From assembly GCA_903970315.1 (NCBI GenBank), contig CAJCIJ010000263.1, positions 1-6,415 of the forward strand: a stretch of 6,415 nt of DNA. The letters are read 5' to 3'. This document shows positions 1-6,101 of this stretch, piece after piece. The DNA comes from Actinomycetota bacterium (GTDB lineage Bacteria; Actinomycetota; Thermoleophilia; Solirubrobacterales; Solirubrobacteraceae). The notes under the pieces were generated by a model, which was not told the DNA's origin, searched no databases, and was given only the letters and a program-made list of their open reading frames with translations. Numbering within the stretch: the stretch's first letter is position 1; each line of letters opens with the position of its first letter. The translations under genes were made by a program, and so were the position numbers.

Positions 1-5
1 CTCCT
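1..5 (-). promoter_or_regulatory. Possible ribosome binding site for a gene beyond the left edge
   Basis: Read on the minus strand, the 17 bases after the pknB stop end in AGGAG at the window edge. This is a good Shine-Dalgarno core. It would suit a start codon several bases outside the window, which would extend the operon past pknB. The start codon is not visible, so this is inference from a five-base match in GC-rich DNA. Confidence 0.35.
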
Positions 6-17
6 GCCCGGCGGCGC

Positions 18-1994
18 TCAATGTCCGGACCCCGCCGCTTCGGTCGGCGCGGCGGTGGTTGTGGTCGTCTGTTCCGAGAGCTCCCCCACGACCAGGGTCA
101 CCGTTTCCCCTCGCTTGACCGTCTGGCCTGTTTCCGGACTCTGTTCGAGCACGGTCCCATTTTCGGCCGGGTTGGTCACGGTGCGCGTCGTGACGGTGGG
201 TGCCAGACCCGTGGCGCGCAGCGTGGCTTCAGCGCCGGTGCGCGTGCGGCCCACGACATCGGGAATTTCCACCTGCGAGGTCGCTTCGGCAACCACGAGC
301 AGTACCGATCCGCCCGCCGCCAGCTTGGAGCCGCCGGTGGGCGACTGGGAGATCACGGTGCCGGGCGCCTGCGTTGCCGACGGCTTGCGGTTTACTGTGC
401 CCACCACAAGACCCACCGAGCCCAGCGCAGCCGACGCCGCGCTCTGGGGCAGGCCGGTGACGTTCGGCACGGCAACAAGCGAGCGCTTGGGCCCGGACCG
501 TCCGGCGGGCCCGCTGGACACGTATACGGTGACCGCCGTGCCCTGCACCGCCTCCAATCCCGCCGAGGGGTTGGTCGAGATCACGTAACCGCGATGCACT
601 CGGCGGCTGGGCTGGTCCTGCACACGCGGCTGCAGAGCTCGCGCACGCAGCGCGACGATTGCGCTCTGTTCGGTCATGCCGGCCACCGCGGGCACCGCCA
701 CGACCCCCGGTCCGCTCGACACGACGAGATACACGCGGACCCCCTGCTGGACGATCCTTCCGGGCGGCGGCTGTTGGGAGATCACGGTGCCCTCGAGTGT
801 GCTTAGGCTTGCCGCCCGAGCCACGCTCTGCTTCAGTCCAAGCGCCTTGAGTCTCTGAAGCGCGACGCCTTCGGTGCTGCCTGTGAGCGTGGGGACGGTG
901 ACGTCGTTCGTGGACGACAGGAGCGCCACAGCGCCCACCGCGGCGCCTATTAAGACGATCGCCGCAGCGGCGGCCCACAGCGTGCGTCGCCGCGCGCCGG
1001 AGCCCGCCGACCCGCTTGCCAGGGCACTCTCCTCGCTCGCCGTTTGACTGGGCAGGCCAACCACCAGGCCGTGATCCGACGCCGACGCCGACGGTGCGGC
1101 CGTCTCGCGGCCACTGCCGCCCGGCGGTGATGCGTGAGCGTGCTGCTCGGTTGGAGGTTCGGCCGCGATTGCGACACGCGCGGCTTGCAACGCGGCGATG
1201 AAAGTGGGCGCGTCGGGATAGCGGTCCGCAGGATCCTTGGCCAGTGCGTGCAGAACCACGTTGTCCAAGACTCCAGGCACTCTGGGGTTGACCGTGCTGG
1301 GCGCCGGCGGCGGCGTGGACAGGTGCTGGAGAGCGATCGCCACAGCGCTGTCGCCTTCGAACGGCACCCGTCCCGTCAACAGCTCATACAGGGCGATGCC
1401 GATCGCATAGATGTCCGTCGCCGCCGTGACCGGCTGACCCTGGGCCTGCTCGGGGGAGAGGTACTGCGCCGTGCCCATGATCGAGCCGGTGTGGGTGATG
1501 TCGGATCCGCCGGCGCTCGCGATTCCGAAGTCGGTCACGGTGACGCGGCCGTCGTCGGAGATGATCACGTTGTGGGGCTTGATGTCCCGGTGGATCACCC
1601 CACGGCTGTGGGCATACTGCGCCGCGTTGAGGATCTCGATCGCGATCGCGATCGCCGTGTCGGGCTCCAGCGCGCCGTTTTCGCGGATGACTGTCTTCAA
1701 CGACCGGCCGGGGAGGTACTCCATGGCGATGTAGTACGTGTCGTTCCACTCGCCGCGGTCAAAGATGGCCACGACGTTGCGGTGGGAGATGCCTGCGGCA
1801 CTCGAGGCCTCACGACGAAACCGCTCGACGAACTCCTGATCGTCGACGAAGCGGTGGTGGAGCACCTTGACGGCCACGTGCCTTGACAGCAGGTCGTCCT
1901 CGGCGAGGTAGACGTCGGCCATCCCCCCGGAGCCGATCCGGGAGACGACGCGGTAGCGGCCGTCGATGATCGTGCCGGGGTTGATCTCGCTCAT
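18..1994 (-). CDS. pknB: PknB/Stk1-type transmembrane Ser/Thr protein kinase with four PASTA domains
   Basis: Membrane receptor kinase, 658 aa, that phosphorylates Ser/Thr on proteins controlling cell-wall growth and division. The cytoplasmic kinase domain spans about residues 14-270. It has the glycine loop GSGGMA (21-26), catalytic Lys43, Glu62, HRDIKPHN (135-142, catalytic Asp137), DFG (155-157), activation-loop Thr167 and Thr169 and SPE (180-182), so it looks fully active. A Ser/Ala/Pro-rich juxtamembrane linker (about 280-335) leads through an Arg cluster to one membrane helix (339-359). Outside the cell are four PASTA repeats (about 366-428, 433-496, 508-570, 576-639) and a Thr-rich tail with TTTTT at 643-647. 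M. tuberculosis PknB also has four PASTA repeats. PASTA domains are known to bind muropeptides or lipid II. The ATG overlaps the pbpA stop as ATGA and has its own SD (GGAGG, 10-nt spacing), which supports this start. Last gene of the visible operon. Confidence 0.97.
   Translation of the reverse strand: MSEINPGTIIDGRYRVVSRIGSGGMADVYLAEDDLLSRHVAVKVLHHRFVDDQEFVERFRREASSAAGISHRNVVAIFDRGEWNDTYYIAMEYLPGRSLKTVIRENGALEPDTAIAIAIEILNAAQYAHSRGVIHRDIKPHNVIISDDGRVTVTDFGIASAGGSDITHTGSIMGTAQYLSPEQAQGQPVTAATDIYAIGIALYELLTGRVPFEGDSAVAIALQHLSTPPPAPSTVNPRVPGVLDNVVLHALAKDPADRYPDAPTFIAALQAARVAIAAEPPTEQHAHASPPGGSGRETAAPSASASDHGLVVGLPSQTASEESALASGSAGSGARRRTLWAAAAAIVLIGAAVGAVALLSSTNDVTVPTLTGSTEGVALQRLKALGLKQSVARAASLSTLEGTVISQQPPPGRIVQQGVRVYLVVSSGPGVVAVPAVAGMTEQSAIVALRARALQPRVQDQPSRRVHRGYVISTNPSAGLEAVQGTAVTVYVSSGPAGRSGPKRSLVAVPNVTGLPQSAASAALGSVGLVVGTVNRKPSATQAPGTVISQSPTGGSKLAAGGSVLLVVAEATSQVEIPDVVGRTRTGAEATLRATGLAPTVTTRTVTNPAENGTVLEQSPETGQTVKRGETVTLVVGELSEQTTTTTAAPTEAAGSGH
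78..899 (-). repeat. Four tandem PASTA-domain repeats within pknB
   Basis: Four diverged units of about 63-66 codons encode the extracellular PASTA domains. Each starts with a V/I-P-x-(V/L) motif (VPTLTG, VPAVAG, VPNVTG, IPDVVG) and has a central G-x-V-(I/L) segment before a conserved Pro (VISQQP, VISTNP, VISQSP, VLEQSP). Units 1 and 3 share an exact 17-bp direct repeat at 775-791 and 346-362, which encodes GTVISQ. Unit 2 has GYVIST at that place and is followed by a longer Gly/Arg/Ser/Lys linker (about residues 497-507). The units are otherwise well diverged at the DNA level, so they look like old duplications, not recent expansion. Confidence 0.9.
1638..1655. repeat. Short tandem hexamer (GATCGC)x3 inside the pknB kinase domain
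   Basis: Three perfect in-frame copies of GATCGC lie in the part of pknB that encodes the alternating Ala-Ile run at residues 114-119. Gain or loss of a unit would add or remove an Ile-Ala pair without shifting the frame. The run is within a predicted helix of the kinase C-lobe and is probably just codon choice for Ala/Ile. Confidence 0.6.
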
Positions 1995-3424
1995 CCGAGC
2001 AACGCCTCCATGACGCGCTTGGCCACGGGCGCGGCGTAGGTGGCTCCGTAGCCGGGCACCTTTTCGAGGGTCACCGCAATCGCCACCCGGGGGGAGCGGG
2101 CGGGGGCGAAGGCGACAAACCAGGCGTCGTTCAGAGACGAGCCAAACTGGGTTTCCGCCGTGCCCGTCTTGCCTGCGACCTGCACGCCAGGGATCTGGGC
2201 GGGGGTCCCGGTGCCTTCGTTGACCACCGCTTCCATCATTTCCCGGACGGCTTCTGCGGTTGACGGCTTCATCACGGTGGCCTGCACGCGCGGCTTGATG
2301 CGCTGCACAGTGCCGCCTTCGGGGTCCACGATCCGTTCGGTCAGGTGCGGCACCATCAGTTTCCCGCGGTTGGCCACAGCCGCCGCAACCTCGGCCATCT
2401 GCAGGGGCGTGACCCGTAGTTTGTCCTGGCCGATGCCAAGGCGTCCAACGTCCACCCGAGGGTCGGTGGGCGCCAGCACGTGCCCTTGGTAGTACTCGCC
2501 GCTGGGTGTCATCTGCCTGGTGGGGTAGTCCAGCTGTGGCTCGTGGTCAAAGCCAAAGCGGTCCATGTAACGAGCGAGCGTTTGCTTACCCACGCGTTCG
2601 GCGACCTGCGCAAAGGCGGTGTCAACCGACTTGGTCATCGCCTCCTTGAGGGTAATCAGGCCAAAGTTTTCGCGGTTGTCGTTGTCCAGCGTCTTCCCGG
2701 AGACGACGATCCCGTTGGCGCCGCTAATCAGCGAGGACTGGCTGAAGGCGCCTGTGTCGATGGCGGCGGTGGCGGTGACGATCTTGAATGTGGATCCCGG
2801 CGCGTAGCCTTCCTGCGTGGCGCGGTTGAATAGCGACGCTTCACCTCCGGACAGCAGGCGCTCGTAGGCGCTGTGCGAGCCCAGATCCTGGGGGTCATAG
2901 CTGGGCGATGACGTCATCACTCGAACTGCGCCGGTGGCCGGTTCCAGTGCGACGACCGCCCCCCTGTGGCCGGCGAGTGCTTCAGCCGCCACACGCTGCG
3001 CGCGCACGTTCAGCGTCGTCACGACCTTTTCGCCCTCCGGCTGCTTGCCCTGAAGCTGGTTGAGGATCGTCTGAAAGCCGGTTTCGTTCTGCCCGCTGAG
3101 GACGGTGTCGCGGTATTCCTCAAGGCCCGCAATACCCTCGCCCTGTGGGAAGTAGTAGCCGATGGGATCGGCGAACAGTTCTCCGTAGGGATAGTGGCGT
3201 TCGTAGGCACCTTCGGAGGAACGAGTGCTGCGTGCCAGCACGGCGCCATCGGACGCCACGATCTCGCCGCGGGCGATGTGTTCCTGCTCGAGCAGAGCTC
3301 TTGAGTTCAAGGGGTTGTGGCGCAACGCGGACGCTTCAAAGACCGTCCAGCGTGAGGTGAACCCCACGAGCAGGGCAAACAGCGCCAGAATCACCACGAA
3401 CAGGCGCGCGATGGGCCTGTTCAT
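1991..3424 (-). CDS. pbpA: PbpA-type class B penicillin-binding protein (peptidoglycan D,D-transpeptidase)
   Basis: Membrane-anchored transpeptidase, 477 aa, that makes peptide crosslinks in new peptidoglycan and normally partners a SEDS glycosyltransferase. One N-terminal membrane helix (about residues 7-22) is followed by a pedestal region with the class B motif RGEIVASDG (52-60). The transpeptidase domain covers about 150-475. Its active-site motifs are STFK (nucleophile Ser211, Lys214), SVD (266-268) and KTG (419-421). The middle motif is SxD, not the common SxN. Length is close to M. tuberculosis PbpA (about 490 aa). I chose the ATG at 3424: it overlaps the pstP stop as ATGA, has AGGT just upstream, and puts the membrane helix at the N-terminus. 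A GTG 66 bases further up would add 22 Arg/Pro-rich residues overlapping pstP and is unlikely. No rodA precedes the gene and no pknA follows it. Confidence 0.95.
   Translation of the reverse strand: MNRPIARLFVVILALFALLVGFTSRWTVFEASALRHNPLNSRALLEQEHIARGEIVASDGAVLARSTRSSEGAYERHYPYGELFADPIGYYFPQGEGIAGLEEYRDTVLSGQNETGFQTILNQLQGKQPEGEKVVTTLNVRAQRVAAEALAGHRGAVVALEPATGAVRVMTSSPSYDPQDLGSHSAYERLLSGGEASLFNRATQEGYAPGSTFKIVTATAAIDTGAFSQSSLISGANGIVVSGKTLDNDNRENFGLITLKEAMTKSVDTAFAQVAERVGKQTLARYMDRFGFDHEPQLDYPTRQMTPSGEYYQGHVLAPTDPRVDVGRLGIGQDKLRVTPLQMAEVAAAVANRGKLMVPHLTERIVDPEGGTVQRIKPRVQATVMKPSTAEAVREMMEAVVNEGTGTPAQIPGVQVAGKTGTAETQFGSSLNDAWFVAFAPARSPRVAIAVTLEKVPGYGATYAAPVAKRVMEALLG
2005..2009 (-). promoter_or_regulatory. 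Shine-Dalgarno sequence for pknB, inside the end of pbpA
   Basis: On the minus strand GGAGG lies 10 bases before the pknB ATG. It is the clearest SD in the operon and supports the start at 1994. PknB translation may therefore start independently as well as by coupling through the ATGA overlap. Confidence 0.7.
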
Positions 3425-4665
3425 TGACCTGCGAGCTGTCCAAGTTCGAGATCGCGGAGGAGCTCGGTCACCTTGGACTCCGAGCGCCACGAGTTGTTCA
3501 GCAGTGTCAGGCGGGTGGCACGCGGGACGGTGGTGGCGGGCACGCCGGAGACGTAGTAGCTGGCGTACAGCTTGATCCCTCCGGGTAGCTGGTACGGAAG
3601 TCCGGTGTAGACAGTCACGAACCCTCGGCTGTTGGTGCCTATGAAGTACACGGACTGGATCGCCAGCGCCCCCCCACCGATCAGGAGGCCGAGGATGATC
3701 AGGGCGACCACGAGTCCCGCGCGCGGTCGCCGGCGACTTCGCCTGCCACCGCCGCCAGTCGGGGCCCGGCGCGGTCGTAGTGCCACCACCGGGCGTTGCA
3801 CGCCGGTCACCGTCGCGGTCCCCGCGGGCTCCCCGGCGCCGTTGTCACCTGGGTTTGTTGCCGTCTGTACCGCCCCTGGCGGCGTTGGCGCTACCGTCGG
3901 CACCGGGACTGCGGGCGCCTCCAGGGGCTGCGCGCCCGGCTGCTCTGCGGAGAGGCTCTCCAGCCGGACTAGGACCACCGTGATGTTGTCGCGGCCGCCG
4001 GCCTCGTTGGCGGCCGCCAGCAGCGCCTCGCCGGCGTCATGGAGACTGGAGTGGCCATTGAGGATGGCCGCCACCTGCTCCTCGGTGACCATGGTCGTGA
4101 GCCCGTCGCTGCACACCAGGTAGACGTCGCCGTCGCTTCCCGGGTAGCTGACAGTGTCGACCTCCACGGTTGGCTCCGGTCCCAGGGCACGTGTGATGAC
4201 GGACCGCTGCGGGTGGTCCTGGGCTTCGGCGGGGGTGAGTCGTCCCTGCCGGATGAGCTCGTCCACGAGCGAGTGGTCGTGGGTCAGGCGGCTGAGCTGG
4301 CCGTCGCGCAGCAGGTAGGCGCGGCTGTCTCCCACGTGAGCCAGCGACACACTGTCGGCGCCCACATACAGGGCTGTCAGCGTGGTGCCCATGCCTGCCT
4401 GCTCGGGGTTGCTTCGCGACAGCGTGTGGATGCGGGCGTTTGCCTCCTGGATCCGGTCGGACAGGCTGCGCTCGGGGTCCTCGGTGCCGCCGATCCCGCT
4501 GCGCAGGCTCTCGACGGCCAACTGCGAGGCCACCTCTCCGGCCTGTGCGCCACCCATCCCGTCGGCCACCACGTACAGGGGCGCGCGCGCGAGCAGAGCA
4601 TCCTCATTGGCGCGCCGCTGGCGTCCCGTGTCGGTGCCCGAGTACTGCTCAGAGACGCGCAGCAT
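3421..4665 (-). CDS. pstP: PstP-type PP2C (PPM) Ser/Thr protein phosphatase, membrane-anchored
   Basis: Metal-dependent phosphatase, 414 aa, that reverses PknB-type phosphorylation. The cytoplasmic PP2C domain (about residues 5-236) has every expected motif: RRANED (17-22), DGMGG (35-39), AGE (42-44), GMGTT (91-95), VGDSR (111-115), CSDGL (185-189) and GGRDNITV (223-230). The metal-binding Asp residues 35, 187 and 226 are present, so activity is expected. A Pro/Ala/Gly-rich linker (about 237-305) ends in an Arg-rich stretch (308-315) before one membrane helix (about 317-336). The last 78 residues (337-414) lie outside the cell; I assign them no family. The start is the first ATG. It overlaps the fhaB stop as TGATG and places the conserved DTGRQRRANED stretch at the usual distance. 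The stop overlaps the pbpA start by 4 bases. In mycobacteria rodA follows pstP; it does not here. Confidence 0.96.
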   Translation of the reverse strand: MLRVSEQYSGTDTGRQRRANEDALLARAPLYVVADGMGGAQAGEVASQLAVESLRSGIGGTEDPERSLSDRIQEANARIHTLSRSNPEQAGMGTTLTALYVGADSVSLAHVGDSRAYLLRDGQLSRLTHDHSLVDELIRQGRLTPAEAQDHPQRSVITRALGPEPTVEVDTVSYPGSDGDVYLVCSDGLTTMVTEEQVAAILNGHSSLHDAGEALLAAANEAGGRDNITVVLVRLESLSAEQPGAQPLEAPAVPVPTVAPTPPGAVQTATNPGDNGAGEPAGTATVTGVQRPVVALRPRRAPTGGGGRRSRRRPRAGLVVALIILGLLIGGGALAIQSVYFIGTNSRGFVTVYTGLPYQLPGGIKLYASYYVSGVPATTVPRATRLTLLNNSWRSESKVTELLRDLELGQLAGQ

Positions 4666-5195
4666 CAGTCGGTCTCGAAGCTGAATTCGCTATCGCCGAT
4701 GCGGACTCGGTCGCCGGGGTGCAGTGGCCGCGGGGTCTGGAGTATCTCCTCATTGAGGTAGGTCCCGTTGGTTGAGCCCAGATCCTGGATCGCAAGGATG
4801 CCCCCCTGCTCGAATATCTGCGCGTGGCGAGCCGAGGCGAACGGGTCCTCCAGGCGGATATTGGCGTTGTCTCCCCGGCCCAGAACCGCTTCACCGCCCA
4901 GGTCGTAGATCATGCCGGGCTCATGGCCGGGTGCCTGCTCGACCACGAGCCGGGGGGCGTGTTGGGAGATGTCGTAGCCGTGGATCGCCGATGCGGAGTG
5001 CAGGCCGGTCGCGTCCTGGGGCAGCAGGCCGACCCCGCCGGAAGTCGGTAGTCCGCGTGCCCCACGCCCTTTGAGGTCCCCGAGTGCCGAGCGGGCGACC
5101 CACAGCAAGAACAGATACAGCACGGCCAAAAAGCCGTACTTGAGCGCCACCGATATGGGCTCCAGCGTGTTTGCGACCGCCTCCGGCGCGATCAC
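4665..5195 (-). CDS. fhaB: FhaB (FipA)-type FHA-domain protein with N-terminal membrane helix
   Basis: Small phosphothreonine-binding adaptor, 176 aa, slightly longer than M. tuberculosis FhaB (about 155 aa). One hydrophobic helix (about residues 17-34) should anchor it to the membrane. A linker of about 45 residues separates it from a C-terminal FHA domain (about 82-174). The FHA signature is complete: GRGDN (106-110), SARH (121-124) and LGSTNG (139-144), with Arg107, Ser121, Arg123 and Asn143 expected to hold the phosphothreonine. In mycobacteria FhaB is phosphorylated by the locus kinases and acts at the septum and growth zone; the same role is inferred here. The start is GTG, overlapping the fhaA stop as GTGA, with GAGG 4 bases upstream. 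Placement between fhaA and pstP matches the mycobacterial order. Confidence 0.93.
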   Translation of the reverse strand: MIAPEAVANTLEPISVALKYGFLAVLYLFLLWVARSALGDLKGRGARGLPTSGGVGLLPQDATGLHSASAIHGYDISQHAPRLVVEQAPGHEPGMIYDLGGEAVLGRGDNANIRLEDPFASARHAQIFEQGGILAIQDLGSTNGTYLNEEILQTPRPLHPGDRVRIGDSEFSFETD

Positions 5196-5965
5196 GAGGC
5201 CTCAAACACCATCTCGGTCTCGCCAAGTTCGATGCGATCTCCCGTGCGCAGCGCCGCAGCGCCGTCGATGGCAGACCTGTTCAGGAAAACCCCGTTGGTG
5301 GAGCCCAGGTCACGGATCGTCCAGCCGTGTTCAGTGAGACGAATCTCGGCGTGCCTGCGCGATACGCCGGGGTCGTCCAGTACGAGATCGCAGCCGCGCG
5401 AGCGGCCCACCACAAAGCCGCTGGGCCCGACAGTCAGGCGCTTGTCGCGGACGACCACATGGGCTCGGTCGCGGCCGCCGGCCTCGCGCCGCGACCCCTC
5501 GGTCGGTTCGGGTTCGCTGTGGAGCATGGTGTGACCACTCTGCGCGGCTCCCGGCTCCTCCTCCTGGTAGGGCGAAGCGGGTGTCTGAAGGTCATCGAGC
5601 TGGACCAGGCGCGCCTGGATCCCGAATTCGCCCAGCGACAGCCTCTCATCGGTGTTGAACGTCACCAGCGGTCGCGATGTCAGCGTGAGTTCGTTGCGCC
5701 GTGCGTGCTCGAGCAGGTACGCGCAGAGCTCGTCGGTGACGTCGTCCTCGACTCCCGCATAGCGCGCACGGTCCTCGGTGGAGAGCCAGACCAGATACTC
5801 GTTGGGGGCGTAGACGCGCGAAACCGACATCGTCCTGTGCTCGTCCATCTCGCGGGCGAGCTTGTGGGCGATTTCGATGGGGCGCACCTCGGACCGGAAG
5901 ACGCTGCCAAAGGCGCCTTCCAGCAGGCCTCCAAGTGTGCGCTCGAAGCTGCTGAAGATGCTCAT
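5192..5965 (-). CDS. fhaA: FhaA-type protein: DUF3662 domain plus C-terminal FHA domain
   Basis: Cytoplasmic phosphothreonine-reading protein, 257 aa. Residues 1 to about 122 form the DUF3662 (FhaA N-terminal) domain, recognisable from the FERxLxGLLEGAF start and the SEVRPIEIAHKLAREMD segment (25-41). A short acidic, Pro-rich linker (about 125-168) follows. The FHA domain (about 170-255) has GRSRG (187-191), SRRH (202-205) and LGSTNG (220-225). M. tuberculosis FhaA is about 527 aa with a very long linker, so this is a compact version. In mycobacteria the FHA domain binds the phosphorylated pseudokinase domain of MviN/MurJ to restrain peptidoglycan synthesis; the same link is possible here but no mviN is in view. 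The ATG gives the family-typical N-terminus, but I see no convincing SD before it. First gene of the five-gene operon. Confidence 0.95.
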   Translation of the reverse strand: MSIFSSFERTLGGLLEGAFGSVFRSEVRPIEIAHKLAREMDEHRTMSVSRVYAPNEYLVWLSTEDRARYAGVEDDVTDELCAYLLEHARRNELTLTSRPLVTFNTDERLSLGEFGIQARLVQLDDLQTPASPYQEEEPGAAQSGHTMLHSEPEPTEGSRREAGGRDRAHVVVRDKRLTVGPSGFVVGRSRGCDLVLDDPGVSRRHAEIRLTEHGWTIRDLGSTNGVFLNRSAIDGAAALRTGDRIELGETEMVFEAS

Positions 5966-5996
5966 ATCGAAAACGGTCAGGCGCCGCTGATGCGCC

Positions 5997-6010
5997 GCGC
6001 CCTATGGCGC
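5997..6010 (-). other. Small hairpin in the probable fhaA leader
   Basis: Arms GCGCC (5997-6001) and GGCGC (6006-6010) form a 5-bp stem with a 4-base loop. The right arm could pair instead with TGCGCC at 5991-5996 (GGCGCA at 6006-6011), so two alternative stems are possible. Such short GC stems are common by chance in DNA of this composition, and no regulatory role is shown. Confidence 0.25.
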
Positions 6011-6049
6011 ACAGCGCTCCCCAGGCGACTCCGATTGCACACAATGGCC

Positions 6050-6062
6050 CATGGCCGCCATG
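6050..6062. other. Near-palindromic inverted repeat, possible operator
   Basis: CATGGC and GCCATG flank a single central base, giving a 13-base dyad about 85 bases before the fhaA start and next to the possible -10 hexamers. The neighbouring bases repeat the motif (ATGGCC beginning at 6044). A transcription-factor site is possible by position and symmetry only; I recognise no known operator. Confidence 0.25.
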
Positions 6063-6076
6063 CTACGTTACACCCT

Positions 6077-6098
6077 GCCTTGGGCCCCTGCCCAAGGC
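6077..6098 (-). terminator. Strong GC-rich hairpin, possible terminator of the upstream gene
   Basis: A perfect 9-bp stem is formed by GCCTTGGGC (6077-6085) and GCCCAAGGC (6090-6098) around a 4-base loop. It begins 3 bases after the stop of the upstream partial gene on the same strand, where a terminator is expected. No U-tract follows on the minus strand, so it would be a U-less actinobacterial-style terminator or an mRNA-stabilising stem. It could also attenuate read-through into the fhaA operon. Confidence 0.45.
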
Positions 6099-6101
6099 CG
6101 A

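Larger units (their letters stand above)
5966..6101. other. Intergenic region upstream of fhaA
   Basis: This 136-base gap is the only non-coding stretch of any length and the likely site of the operon promoter. On the minus strand two TAnnnT hexamers (TAACGT at 6070-6065, TAGCAT at 6065-6060) could be -10 elements. No good -35 sits at 16-18 bases: the nearest, TTGGGC, is 19 bases away and inside a hairpin. I looked for a tRNA, because a tRNA-Leu gene lies upstream of fhaA in M. tuberculosis, but see no T-loop or cloverleaf on either strand. Confidence 0.5.

Noticed and set aside
229..978. Second open frame of 249 codons on the minus strand within the PASTA part of pknB
   Set aside because: The product is Arg/Gly/His-rich low-complexity sequence, typical of an out-of-frame reading of GC-rich DNA; the PASTA frame is unmistakable.
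1638..1655. GCGATCGC repeats as a cyanobacterial HIP1-like signal
   Set aside because: The cluster is explained by an Ala-Ile run in the kinase, and the gene set is actinobacterial.
1134..1886. Long open frame (250 codons) on the plus strand opposite pknB
   Set aside because: It mirrors the kinase domain codons in GC-rich DNA, has no recognisable domain and lies fully inside a confident gene.
3421..3490. Longer pbpA start (GTG at 3490) adding 22 residues
   Set aside because: The extra residues are Arg/Pro-rich, overlap the end of pstP and displace the membrane helix from the N-terminus; the ATG at 3424 has the ATGA overlap and AGGT upstream.
4039..4761. Plus-strand open frame of 240 codons opposite pstP and fhaB
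   Set aside because: It spans the junction of two confident minus-strand genes and shows no domain or SD support; an antisense shadow.
3986..5486. Exact 19-base match shared by pstP (about 3986-4005) and fhaA (about 5467-5486)
   Set aside because: Both copies encode the same short peptide EAGGRD, in the PP2C motif and in the FhaA linker respectively. Flanks do not match, so chance and codon bias explain it better than a mobile or regulatory repeat.
5966..6101. tRNA-Leu expected by analogy with M. tuberculosis
   Set aside because: No acceptor stem pairing, T-loop or anticodon arm can be drawn on either strand in this gap.
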